A stretch of DNA of 64,000 bases. Origin: DAIDKA01 sp035503515. Its GTDB lineage: Bacteria; Pseudomonadota; Gammaproteobacteria; Steroidobacterales; Steroidobacteraceae. Positions 55,857-63,344 of the stretch are shown here, in pieces. The notes below the pieces were generated by a model. That model did not search any database and had not been told where the DNA came from. It saw only the letters and a program-made list of their open reading frames with translations. Location: contig DATJTJ010000135.1 of the NCBI GenBank assembly GCA_035503515.1, positions 45,208-109,207 of the forward strand. The letters run 5' to 3'. Each line of letters begins with the position of its first letter. Positions within the stretch are counted from its first letter, which is position 1. Both the position numbers and the translations under genes were made by a program.

Positions 55857-56488
55857 CAGGGACCCGCTGCGCCGAGGCGTCGCGCGATGGCCGCGGTGCG
55901 CGTGACGCAGGTCAGCGTGGCACCGATGGCGATGATCCAGGCCGCGCCGAGCAGCGACCAGTGGGTGCCGTTCCATTGCACTTCCACCGCGCCGGCAATG
56001 CAGCCCAACGTCGCCACGAACATCCGATGCGGCTTGGCCATCGGTCCGCGGAAATCCTGCGCCTGTCCCAGTGCGCCACCGAGCACGCGGATGTACGCGG
56101 TCACCGCGGCGACCAGCGCGCCGTACCAGCCGACGGCCGGCGCCGCCGCGGCATAGCCCAGTGCCACGATGAACAGCGAATCGCCGATGCGGTCCGGGAT
56201 TTCGTTGTACAGCGCGCCGGTGGCCGACCTGAGTCCACCTTCGATCGCGACCATGCCATCGAGCATGTTGCACAACAGTCGCAGCTGGATGCACAACGCG
56301 GCGGCGAGCAGTCCGGGCAGCGTTGCGGCACGCAGCAGCAGCACGGCGCCCGCCACGGCAAAGAGCACACTGGTGATGGAAATGGCATTGGGGGAGGCGC
56401 CGGCGCGCACCAGGATCGCGGCCAGATGCTGCGCCCACGCGGCGGAGCGCGTCTTGAGTGGACGTCGATTGCTGTCCTCCGCGGGCAT
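55856..56488 (-). CDS. CDP-alcohol phosphatidyltransferase (YnbA-like)
   Basis: A 210-residue polytopic membrane protein of the CDP-alcohol phosphatidyltransferase family. The signature region reads LDGMVAIEGGLRSATGALYNEIPDRIGD (cited as 76-103): Asp77, Gly78, Gly91, Asp99 and Asp103 align with D-G-x2-A-R-x8-G-x3-D-x3-D, but Arg is Ile82 and one Asp is Asn95. E. coli YnbA shares the N-E variation. It heads the operon with PlsC and CdsA. The alcohol acceptor is unknown; reading frame and ATG are clear. Confidence 0.88.
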   Translation of the reverse strand: MPAEDSNRRPLKTRSAAWAQHLAAILVRAGASPNAISITSVLFAVAGAVLLLRAATLPGLLAAALCIQLRLLCNMLDGMVAIEGGLRSATGALYNEIPDRIGDSLFIVALGYAAAAPAVGWYGALVAAVTAYIRVLGGALGQAQDFRGPMAKPHRMFVATLGCIAGAVEVQWNGTHWSLLGAAWIIAIGATLTCVTRTAAIARRLGAAGP

Positions 56489-56567
56489 CGCGCGATGATA
56501 CGTGGACTTGGCAGTTGAATCTAATGACGCCTGCGTTGCACCGCGCCAATCGGGCCGGCCGCGAACA

Positions 56568-58130
56568 TCAGGCCTTCGAGAAATACTGCTGCCGTTCGGG
56601 CGGTGGCGGCGGCGTGTATTGATAGATCCACGTTTCCGTCAGGGGTTTGCCATCCCGTTTCAGAAGCAGACGCAGATTGATCGGCTCGACGCTGTCGTCC
56701 GCGGGCTTCAGGTCGAAGATGACGCGCCATCCATGGATCGACTCCAGCGGTCGCGCGGAGGGCAGTTCGATCTGGCCCCGCGATGCCGAGATCTCCGGGA
56801 TGACGTGGGCGCCGGCGCCCAGCTTCGACAGCGCATCGCCCGCGAAATCGACCTCGAAGCGCCACGCGAAATAGGTGCGCACCCGGCCGATGACTCCGCC
56901 GATGCCGGTCCGGGTGGCGACGGCGGTCGCAAGCGTCGGGCGGAGCGGATTTTCCCGGCACCACAGCAGCCGATAGCCGTACAGCAGCTCCGCGCCGGGC
57001 TGTGGCTTTTCCGCCGGGTTCCAGAACGCGACGATGTTGTCGGCCGTCTCGTACAGTTCGGGAAGTTCGACCAGCACGACCGAGCCCTTTCCCCAGTGGC
57101 CGCGCGGTTCGACCCATGCGCAGGGACGGCGATCGTAGTACGCGCCGTCGTCCTGATAGTGATCGAAATCGTGGTCGCGTTGCATGAGTCCGAAACCGCG
57201 CGGGTTTTCATCGACGTAGCTGTTCACCCGCGTGGTCTCGGGATTGACCAGCGGGCGCCAGAGCCATTCGCCGGCACCGGTGAGCATCTGCAGGCCGTCC
57301 GAGTCGTGGATCTGGGGACGCACGTCGGGCGGGACCCGCCGATCGTTCGCCCCGCACAGGAACATGCTGGTTCCCGGCGCGATGCCGAGACGTTCGATCC
57401 GGGCCCGCGGATACAGCGCGGCGTCGATATCCATGAGCAGGGTATCCGCCACGTCGATGACGAACCGGTAGGCGCCCGAGACGCTGCGCGAATCCATCAG
57501 GCCATAGAGCGTGAGCCGGTTCGAACGCTTCTCGGGCCGCTCGAGGTAGTAGGCGACGAAGTAGGGAAATTCCTCCGGCGTCGACATGCCGCAGTCGATG
57601 GCGAGTCCCCGGTGGGACAGCCCATATTGCCGGGTCCCGTCGACGGCCCGGAAATACGAGTGGTTCTGGAACGCCGCGATGTCCCGGGTGAGATCGGTAT
57701 GGAACAGGATCCGCAATCCCGCGAAGCCGAGAGTGCGCGGAATGGTTGCCGGATCGAGGCCGCTGTGGCCGTAGTCGAACAGTCGCGGATCGAAGGCGAT
57801 CTCGTGGGCCATGCCGTCCTCGACGGCATAGAGCCGCACCGGACGTCTGACGGCCAGGCCGAGGTGAAAGTACCGCACCTCGAACGGCAGTCCCTGCCCG
57901 CGCCACAGGGAGAACTCGTCACGGAAACGGATCGCCTCCCACGTGTCCCAACTGAGGTTCGCCAGCGACGGCGGCAGGCTTTCGGGCAATGCCTGGAACG
58001 GCGCCGCGGCCAGATTCCGGGCGGCGGCCTTGAGCGCCGCGTAATCGAAGCGGCCCGCGGGTCGCGCGGGGACGACTGCGGCGGCCGCCGCCGCCAACCC
58101 CCCTTTGAGAAATGCGCGACGCTCGATCAT
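56568..58130 (-). CDS. opgD: Glucan biosynthesis protein D (OpgD/MdoD), Tat-exported
   Basis: A 520-residue periplasmic paralogue of OpgG that controls OPG backbone structure. It begins IERRAFLKGGLAAAAAAVV, a twin-arginine signal (RRAFLK), then the MdoG domain (FDYAALKAAARNLA onward) with SDGLQMLTGAGEWLWRPL-type blocks, here DSDGLQMLTGAGEW, and HDFDHYQDDGAYY. I start it at the ATG at 58130, just before the Arg pair. It is far from opgGH, and no opgC is visible. The 79-base gap downstream (56489-56567) holds no gene. Confidence 0.93.
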   Translation of the reverse strand: MIERRAFLKGGLAAAAAAVVPARPAGRFDYAALKAAARNLAAAPFQALPESLPPSLANLSWDTWEAIRFRDEFSLWRGQGLPFEVRYFHLGLAVRRPVRLYAVEDGMAHEIAFDPRLFDYGHSGLDPATIPRTLGFAGLRILFHTDLTRDIAAFQNHSYFRAVDGTRQYGLSHRGLAIDCGMSTPEEFPYFVAYYLERPEKRSNRLTLYGLMDSRSVSGAYRFVIDVADTLLMDIDAALYPRARIERLGIAPGTSMFLCGANDRRVPPDVRPQIHDSDGLQMLTGAGEWLWRPLVNPETTRVNSYVDENPRGFGLMQRDHDFDHYQDDGAYYDRRPCAWVEPRGHWGKGSVVLVELPELYETADNIVAFWNPAEKPQPGAELLYGYRLLWCRENPLRPTLATAVATRTGIGGVIGRVRTYFAWRFEVDFAGDALSKLGAGAHVIPEISASRGQIELPSARPLESIHGWRVIFDLKPADDSVEPINLRLLLKRDGKPLTETWIYQYTPPPPPERQQYFSKA

Positions 58131-58167
58131 GGGCCCAGTATGCGGCAAAGCGGGCGCCACCAAAGCA

Positions 58168-58201
58168 GACAGCCACTTAGCGTATCCGCTAAGTGGCTGT
58201 C
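58168..58201 (-). terminator. Perfect 15-bp hairpin after tRNA-Gln
   Basis: GACAGCCACTTAGCG (58168-58182), TATC, CGCTAAGTGGCTGTC (58187-58201): 15 bp without mismatch. On the reverse strand it begins 5 bases after the tRNA CCA end. Only a short T-run (TGCTTTGG) follows, so it may also serve to protect or process the 3' end. Confidence 0.6.
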
Positions 58202-58206
58202 GATGT

Positions 58207-58280
58207 TGGCTGGGGGACTAGGATTCGAACCTAGGTAAACGGAGTCAGAGTCCGTTGTCCTACCACTAGACGATCCCCCA
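58207..58280 (-). tRNA. tRNA-Gln(CTG)
   Basis: A 74-base cloverleaf on the reverse strand, with CCA encoded. The acceptor stem pairs TGGGGGA with TCCCCCA, the anticodon stem is CGGA/TCCG around loop CTCTGAC (anticodon CTG), and the T arm is CTAGGTTCGAATCCTAG. The discriminator is G. It lies 24 bases after rpsI on the same strand, so it may be processed from the rplM-rpsI transcript or have its own promoter. Confidence 0.97.
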
Positions 58281-58302
58281 AAAGGACCTCTCGCGGCGTC
58301 CT
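58280..58302 (-). terminator. Weak terminator-like hairpin between rpsI and tRNA-Gln
   Basis: On the reverse strand AGGAC (58302-58298) can pair with GTCCT (58287-58283), followed by TTT that runs into the first base of the tRNA. The stem is short with a 10-base loop, so termination would be partial at best. Confidence 0.3.
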
Positions 58303-58304
58303 CG

Positions 58305-58697
58305 TTACCGCTTGGAGTACTGGGTTCCGCGGCGGGCCTTGCGATGGCCGACCTTCTTGCGCTCGACCTCACGGGCATCGCGGGTCACGAACCCGGCGAC
58401 GCGCAGCGGCTTGCGCAGCGTCTCATCATACTGGATCAGCGCGCGGGTGATGCCATGGCGGATGGCGCCGGCCTGGCCGGTGATGCCGCCACCGGACACC
58501 TGCACCTTGATGTCGAACCGGCTGATCAGATCGGTGGTCTCGAGGGGCTGGCGCACGATCATGCGGCCGGTCTCGCGGCCGAAGAACTCATCCAGCGCGC
58601 GGCCGTTGACGGTGATGTTGCCGGTGCCGGGGGTGAGATACACCCTGGCGGTGGCGGTCTTGCGGCGGCCGGTGCCGTAGTTCTGACTGATGGCCAT
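58305..58697 (-). CDS. rpsI: 30S ribosomal protein S9
   Basis: Ribosomal protein of the small-subunit head whose C-terminal tail reaches the P-site tRNA. The 130 residues show YGTGRRKTATARVYL, GGGITGQAGAIRHGI and the basic end KARRGTQYSKR; the final SKR is the conserved tail. It starts 3 bases after rplM, the universal pairing. Length is standard. Confidence 0.98.
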   Translation of the reverse strand: MAISQNYGTGRRKTATARVYLTPGTGNITVNGRALDEFFGRETGRMIVRQPLETTDLISRFDIKVQVSGGGITGQAGAIRHGITRALIQYDETLRKPLRVAGFVTRDAREVERKKVGHRKARRGTQYSKR

Positions 58698-58700
58698 GAA

Positions 58701-59147
58701 TTAAGCTTCCTGAATCTCGAGAGGTTTGGGCTGCTGCGCGCCGTGCGGGTGCTTGTCGCCGGCGAACACGTGCAGCTTCTTGAACATGCGGCGGCCCAGC
58801 GGATTCTTCGGCAGCATGCCCTTCACGGCGATTTCGATCGCCCGCTCCGGGTGCTCCTTGAGCAGCTTGTCGAGGGCAATCGACTTGATGCCGCCGATGG
58901 CGCCGGTGTGATGGTAGTAGATCTTGTCCGAGAGCTTGCGACCGGTGACGCGGATCTTCTCCGCGTTGACCACGACGATATGATCGCCGGTGTCCATGTG
59001 CGGCGTGTAGATCGCCTTGTGCTTGCCCTTCAGGCGGTGCGCGATCTCCGAGGAGAGCCTGCCCAGGGTCTTGTTGCTGGCATCCACCAGATACCAATCG
59101 CCCCGGACCTGGTCGGCCTTGGCGAACACCGTCGATGTCGTAAGCAT
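58701..59147 (-). CDS. rplM: 50S ribosomal protein L13
   Basis: Ribosomal protein that is bound early in large-subunit assembly. The 148 residues contain WYLVDASNKTLGRLSSEIA, TGDHIVVVNAEKI and GMLPKNPLGRRMFKKLHV. The ATG at 59147 has GGAG 9 bases upstream; the frame remains open upstream but without homology. In E. coli, L13 represses its own operon through the leader; the about 63-base leader here is between the start and the promoter at 59218-59246. Confidence 0.98.
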   Translation of the reverse strand: MLTTSTVFAKADQVRGDWYLVDASNKTLGRLSSEIAHRLKGKHKAIYTPHMDTGDHIVVVNAEKIRVTGRKLSDKIYYHHTGAIGGIKSIALDKLLKEHPERAIEIAVKGMLPKNPLGRRMFKKLHVFAGDKHPHGAQQPKPLEIQEA

Positions 59148-59217
59148 TTCTCTAAACTCCGCCCGCACCGGATTATCCCGCGGGAGGCCTTTGGGGCCGT
59201 GCCAAAAAAGGCCGGCA

Positions 59218-59246
59218 AGTGTACTCAAGCAGGCCTGGCATTGCAA
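59218..59246 (-). promoter_or_regulatory. Sigma-70 promoter of rplM-rpsI
   Basis: On the reverse strand TTGCAA (59246-59241), a 17-base spacer and TACACT (59223-59218). This would start transcription near 59211 and give a leader of about 63 bases. The leader can fold around GGCC...GGCC near 59185-59214, possibly the autoregulatory site. The rest of the 265-base gap (59148-59412) holds only the divergent coq7 promoter. Confidence 0.7.
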
Positions 59247-59375
59247 AGCGCGCCGGGGCGGTGCTGACCCCCGCCAGGCGCTTATATATATGGGTGGGAC
59301 CTCGCCGGGCCGCCCGGGTGCTGCCGTGCAGCGAAACGGGCCCGTCGGGGCGGGGATTATGGCCCGTCCGGCTGC

Positions 59376-59381
59376 TATAGT
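59376..59381 (+). promoter_or_regulatory. -10 element of coq7
   Basis: TATAGT, 31 bases before the coq7 ATG. No convincing -35 is seen in the GC-rich stretch upstream. Confidence 0.45.
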
Positions 59382-59412
59382 GCGCGGATGTACAAAGGGT
59401 TGCGGCCTTCCC

Positions 59413-60054
59413 ATGGGCTCTGAACGCCTCCTGGACCCGTTCCTTGCCGCGGCCGACCGGGCGCTGCGGGCCATCGCCGCTCCCGCCCACGCTTCCCGCC
59501 CCTATCCGGGCTCTTCCCCGGCCCAGGCGGCGGCCGGACTCACCGACGCCCAGCGCCGCGAGTCTGCGGCCCTGATGCGGGTCAACCATGCCGGGGAAGT
59601 CGCCGCCCAGGGGCTCTACCACGGCCAAGCTCTCGTTGCGCGCTCGCCGGCCACCCGCGAGCTGTTGCTCAAGGCGGCCCAGGAGGAGACCGATCACCTG
59701 GGCTGGTGCGAGCAGCGCCTGCGGGAACTGCGCTCGGGGCCGAGCCTGCTGAACCCCCTGTGGTATGCCGGGTCCTTCGCCATCGGTGCCGTGGCCGCGG
59801 CCTTCGGGGATGGCCCGAGCCTGGGGTTCGTCGCCGAGACCGAGCGCCAGGTCGAGGGACATCTCGATGATCACCTGCGGCGGCTGCCGGATGCGGACGC
59901 GAGCAGTCGCGCCGTGGTCGATGCCATGCGCCGCGATGAAATCGCGCACGCGGGGACCGCGCGCGCGGCGGGCGCCATCGAACTGCCGGGCCTCGTCAGG
60001 ACGCTGATGCGCGGCACTGCGAAGCTGATGACGCAAACGGCCTACTGGGTCTGA
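59413..60054 (+). CDS. coq7: Demethoxyubiquinone hydroxylase Coq7
   Basis: Di-iron monooxygenase for the C6 hydroxylation of ubiquinone, used in place of the flavoprotein UbiF. The 213 residues carry the ferritin-like iron ligands: Glu in NHAGEVAAQGLYHGQ, E-x2-H in EETDHLGWCE, Glu in VAETERQVEGH and E-x2-H in RDEIAHAGTA. I use the ATG at 59413; the frame runs open further upstream without homology. Together with UbiH and UbiI this window supplies all three oxygen-dependent ring hydroxylases. Confidence 0.95.
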   Translation: MGSERLLDPFLAAADRALRAIAAPAHASRPYPGSSPAQAAAGLTDAQRRESAALMRVNHAGEVAAQGLYHGQALVARSPATRELLLKAAQEETDHLGWCEQRLRELRSGPSLLNPLWYAGSFAIGAVAAAFGDGPSLGFVAETERQVEGHLDDHLRRLPDADASSRAVVDAMRRDEIAHAGTARAAGAIELPGLVRTLMRGTAKLMTQTAYWV

Positions 60055-60124
60055 GGATTATTTTCTGCGCCCGATGCTTACGTCGGCTTGCAGTTCTTGG
60101 GGCATATGTATAAAAACTTGGCCT

Positions 60125-60138
60125 GAGCGTACGCGCTC
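60125..60138 (+). promoter_or_regulatory. Inverted repeat in the crp-like leader
   Basis: GAGCG TACG CGCTC lies between a TATAAA (60109-60114) and the crp-like ATG at 60156. It can form a 5-bp hairpin, or be read as a 14-base palindromic operator. A GGGGGAA ribosome binding site follows directly. Confidence 0.35.
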
Positions 60139-60155
60139 GGGGGGAATCTGAAATC

Positions 60156-60902
60156 ATGGAAGAGAACGTCAAGCCGCTCAGTGATATTCCGGCGATCAAT
60201 CGCTTTCTGAGCTACTGCCGCATCCGCACGGTGCCGTCGAAGACCGTCGTGATCCATGCGGGAGACCTGCCCGACGTTCTGTACTACATCATCAGCGGCT
60301 CGGTCGAGGTGATGATCGAGGATGAGGAAGGCAACGAGATGGTGCTCGCCTACCTCAACAAGGGCCAGTTCTTCGGCGAAATGGGCCTGTTCTACGAACA
60401 GCCCACGCGCAGCGCCTGGGTCCGCACCCGCAACCAGTGCGAGCTGGCGGAAATGACCTATCCGCGCTTCCGGCAGATCGCCGCGGAAAGCCCGGGACTG
60501 ATCTTCGAGCTGGCCACGCAGCTGGCCACGCGCCTGGACCGTACCAACCGCAAGCTCGGCGACCTGGCCTTCGTCGACGTCACCGGTCGGGTGGCCCACG
60601 CCATCATGGACCTGTGCGGCGAGCCGGATGCCATGACCCACCCCGAGGGCATGCAGATCAAGGTCAGTCGCCAGGAGCTGTCGCGCCTGGTGGGCTGCTC
60701 ACGCGAGATGGCCGGTCGCGTCCTCAAGGTGCTGGAAGACCAGGGCCTGCTGCGGGCCACCGGCAAGACCATCGTCGTCTTCAACGCGCGTCCGAAGACC
60801 AAGACCCGACCGGTCATCGTTCCGGCCAGCGGCAAGCCGGTCAGTGCCCGGGCCGCGCGCATCGAAGAGGACGATGACGAGGACGAGGACGACGACGAAT
60901 AG
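60156..60902 (+). CDS. crp: Crp/Clp-type cyclic-nucleotide-responsive regulator with acidic tail
   Basis: A 248-residue CRP-family regulator. The cNMP pocket keeps GEMGLFYEQPTRSAWV (Glu75, Arg85, Ser86, as in E. coli GELGLF..RSAWV). The long C-helix has DRTNRKLGDLAFVDVTGR. The helix-turn-helix SRQELSRLVGCSREMAGRVLKVLE (cited as 171-194) keeps the R-E contact residues. After residue 210 there is a basic linker and then EEDDDEDEDDDE (237-248), which is absent from E. coli CRP. It may respond to cAMP or, as in Clp, c-di-GMP. Confidence 0.93.
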   Translation: MEENVKPLSDIPAINRFLSYCRIRTVPSKTVVIHAGDLPDVLYYIISGSVEVMIEDEEGNEMVLAYLNKGQFFGEMGLFYEQPTRSAWVRTRNQCELAEMTYPRFRQIAAESPGLIFELATQLATRLDRTNRKLGDLAFVDVTGRVAHAIMDLCGEPDAMTHPEGMQIKVSRQELSRLVGCSREMAGRVLKVLEDQGLLRATGKTIVVFNARPKTKTRPVIVPASGKPVSARAARIEEDDDEDEDDDE

Positions 60903-60907
60903 CCGTC

Positions 60908-61579
60908 CTAGCGCGCGGCGTCGATGGCCGCGCGCATCGCCTTGAGCGTGGCGGCGTAGTCTGGGCTTTCGAACACCGCCGATCCCGCCACGAAGGTGTC
61001 CGCACCCGCCGCGGCGATCATGCCGACGTTCTCCACCTTGACCCCGCCGTCGATCTCCAGCCGCACCGGGCGGCTCTGGGCATCGATACGCGAACGTACC
61101 GCCCTGAGCTTCTCCAGCGACTGCGCGATGAACTTCTGGCCGCCGAAGCCCGGGTTCACCGACATGATCAGCACCAGGTCGAGTTTGCCCAGGGTGTAGT
61201 CCAGCCACTCCAGCGGCGTCGCCGGATTGAACACCAGTCCCGCGGTGCAGCCCTGGTCGTGGATCAGTTCGATGGTGCGGTCCACGTGTTCGGTGGCTTC
61301 GGGGTGGAAACTGATGTGGGTCGCCCCGGCCTTGGCGAAGTCGGCGACGATGCGGTCGACCGGGCTCACCATCAGGTGCACGTCGAGCAGCGTGTCCGGT
61401 GAATGCCGGTGCAGCGCCTCGCACACCATCGGCCCGATGGTGAGGTTGGGCACGTAGTGGTTGTCCATCACGTCGAAATGGATCAGGTCGGCGCCGGCAT
61501 GGATGACGGCATCGACCTCCTCGCCGAGGCGGGCGAAGTCGGCGGACAGGATGGAGGGTGCGATCCAGCTGGCTTGCAT
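60908..61579 (-). CDS. rpe: Ribulose-phosphate 3-epimerase
   Basis: Pentose phosphate enzyme interconverting ribulose-5-P and xylulose-5-P. The 223 residues show IAPSILSADFARLG, the metal site HFDVMDNHYVPNLTIG and HLMVS, NPGFGGQKFI as phosphate loop and EIDGGV with the second catalytic Asp. The ATG giving MQASWIAPS matches the family; one two codons upstream is also possible. It converges on the crp-like gene, with 5 bases between, and follows djlA by 19 bases. Confidence 0.96.
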   Translation of the reverse strand: MQASWIAPSILSADFARLGEEVDAVIHAGADLIHFDVMDNHYVPNLTIGPMVCEALHRHSPDTLLDVHLMVSPVDRIVADFAKAGATHISFHPEATEHVDRTIELIHDQGCTAGLVFNPATPLEWLDYTLGKLDLVLIMSVNPGFGGQKFIAQSLEKLRAVRSRIDAQSRPVRLEIDGGVKVENVGMIAAAGADTFVAGSAVFESPDYAATLKAMRAAIDAAR

Positions 61580-61598
61580 GCTCATGAGTCTATCAGCA

Positions 61599-62423
61599 TC
61601 AGATCCCGCGCCGTTCGCGGACCAGTTCCCAGGCCTGGATGATCTGCTGGGTGCGCTCCTTCGCATGTTCGATCATCGACTCGGGCAGGCCGTTGGCTTT
61701 GAGCTTGTCGGGATGGTGCCGGCTGAGCTGGCGCCGGTAGGCGAGCGAGAGTTCCTCGTTGGTGTTCTGCGGCGTGCACTCGAGCACGCTGTAGGCCTGC
61801 GCGAGCCGCGCCTCGGCATCCACTGCGGCCGTCGCGCCGCCGGTGCCCGCGCTGCCAGTGCGCCGCATCCGCAGCACCGCCTCGACGTGCGCGAATTCGA
61901 TGCCGGAGAGCCCGAGCCGCAGCGCGATATTCTGCAGCAGCCGCCGCGCCGCAGGCTGCAGGTCGTTGCCGGCGAGCGCCGCACGCATCTGGATCTCGAC
62001 GAAGGCGTGCATCAGGTCGGGACGACCGCCGCAGGCGTGGTACAGCGCATTCAGCGCCTCGGTCAGTGCGAAGCGGGGTTCCTTGCCCATGGTGAAACAG
62101 GCGATCGCCACCTGCACCTGATCCGGGGTCAGGCGCAGCTGCGACATGATGGCGCGCGCGGCCTGGATCTCCTGCTCGGAGACCCGGCCGTCGGCCTTGG
62201 CGACATGCCCCATGACCTGGAACGTGGTGCGGAAGAAACGATCCCCGATCTGGGCCGCGCTCAGCCCGGCACCCCCGGCAACGCCGGGGCCCCGCATCAT
62301 GCCGTCGTTCGCGCCGGTGCTGGCATCGAACTGATGACCGATGACGACGCCGATCGCCGCTCCCAGGGGCCCGCCGGCCAGCAGGCCGAGTACGCCACCC
62401 ACCGCTTTTCCGATCCATTGCAT
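61599..62423 (-). CDS. djlA: Co-chaperone DjlA
   Basis: Membrane-anchored DnaK co-chaperone. The 274 residues have one Gly-rich N-terminal membrane segment (GKAVGGVLGLLAGGPLGAAIG), a TerB-like helical middle domain (about 55-180; AKADGRVSEQEIQAAR) and a C-terminal J domain with HHPD in AYRRQLSRHHPDKLKANG. In E. coli it acts with the Rcs envelope-stress pathway. The ATG at 62423 gives the classical MQWIGK start; a GTG two codons upstream is not needed. It is divergent from purC, with 23 bases between the starts. Confidence 0.94.
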   Translation of the reverse strand: MQWIGKAVGGVLGLLAGGPLGAAIGVVIGHQFDASTGANDGMMRGPGVAGGAGLSAAQIGDRFFRTTFQVMGHVAKADGRVSEQEIQAARAIMSQLRLTPDQVQVAIACFTMGKEPRFALTEALNALYHACGGRPDLMHAFVEIQMRAALAGNDLQPAARRLLQNIALRLGLSGIEFAHVEAVLRMRRTGSAGTGGATAAVDAEARLAQAYSVLECTPQNTNEELSLAYRRQLSRHHPDKLKANGLPESMIEHAKERTQQIIQAWELVRERRGI

Positions 62424-62434
62424 ACGCACGCTGA

Positions 62435-62440
62435 TATATT
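62435..62440 (+). promoter_or_regulatory. -10 element of purC, placed for a leaderless message
   Basis: TATATT ends 6 bases before the purC ATG; there is no ribosome binding site. The -35 region is not recognisable and would overlap the djlA start. Confidence 0.45.
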
Positions 62441-62446
62441 AATCTC

Positions 62447-63337
62447 ATGACTACTGCCGGTACCGTGTTCCGCACCGCCCTCAGCGGCATGAAACTCCTG
62501 CATTCGGGCAAGGTCCGGGACAACTACGCCGTCGATGACGAGAGCATGCTCATCGTCACCACGGACCGGCTGTCGGCCTTCGACGTGATCCTGCCGGATC
62601 CGATTCCGGACAAGGGCCGGGTGCTGACCCGGATCTCCGACTTCTGGTTCGCCCGCACCTCGCACATCGTACCCAATCATCTCACCGGGCGGGCGCTGAG
62701 CGAGCTGCCGTTACCGGCCGAGGAGCAGGCAGCGCTCGAGGGCCGGGCGATCATCGTCAGGCGCCTGAAGCCCCTGCCCCTCGAGGCGGTGGTCCGCGGC
62801 TACCTGATCGGCTCGGGCTGGAAGGATTACCAGCGCAGCGGCCGGATCTGCGGGATCGAACTGCCGCCGGGCCTGCAGCAGGCCGAGCGGTTGCCGGAAC
62901 CGATCTTCACCCCCGCGAGCAAGGCCGAGGCCGGATCGCACGATGAGAACATTTCCTTCGCGCAGGTGAGCGCGCTGATCGGGGCAGAGCTTGCCGGGCA
63001 GGTGCGCAGCACGGCGCTCGCGCTGTACCGGTTCGCGGCCGAGCATGCGCATGCGCGCGGCATCCTCATCGCCGACACCAAGTTCGAATTCGGCCTGGAC
63101 CGGGACGGCCGGCTCACGCTGATGGATGAAGTGCTGACCCCGGACTCCTCGCGGTTCTGGCCCGCGGACACCTACCAGGTCGGCATCAGCCCGCCGAGTT
63201 TCGATAAGCAGTTCGTGCGCGACTACCTGGAAACGCTCGACTGGGACAAGCGCGCCCCCGGTCCGTCCCTGCCCGCCCAGGTCATCGCCCGCACCCGCGA
63301 CAAGTATCTCGAAGCCCTGCAACGCCTGACCGCCTGA
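62447..63337 (+). CDS. purC: Phosphoribosylaminoimidazolesuccinocarboxamide synthase
   Basis: Purine biosynthesis enzyme joining CAIR and aspartate with ATP. The 296 residues contain HSGKVRDNYAVDD (ATP loop), LIVTTDRLSAFDV, VVRGYLIGSGWKDYQ and LIADTKFEFG. The length and the SGWKDYQ block place it with the longer, yeast ADE1-like form of many proteobacteria and not with the 237-residue E. coli form. It is 7 bases upstream of the YihY gene. Confidence 0.97.
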   Translation: MTTAGTVFRTALSGMKLLHSGKVRDNYAVDDESMLIVTTDRLSAFDVILPDPIPDKGRVLTRISDFWFARTSHIVPNHLTGRALSELPLPAEEQAALEGRAIIVRRLKPLPLEAVVRGYLIGSGWKDYQRSGRICGIELPPGLQQAERLPEPIFTPASKAEAGSHDENISFAQVSALIGAELAGQVRSTALALYRFAAEHAHARGILIADTKFEFGLDRDGRLTLMDEVLTPDSSRFWPADTYQVGISPPSFDKQFVRDYLETLDWDKRAPGPSLPAQVIARTRDKYLEALQRLTA

Positions 63338-63344
63338 AAAGCGC

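Noticed and set aside
59282..59291. TATATATA-like tract taken as a promoter or repeat
   Set aside because: It lies too far from coq7 without a matching -35 and is too short to be a repeat; the TATAGT at 59376 fits better.
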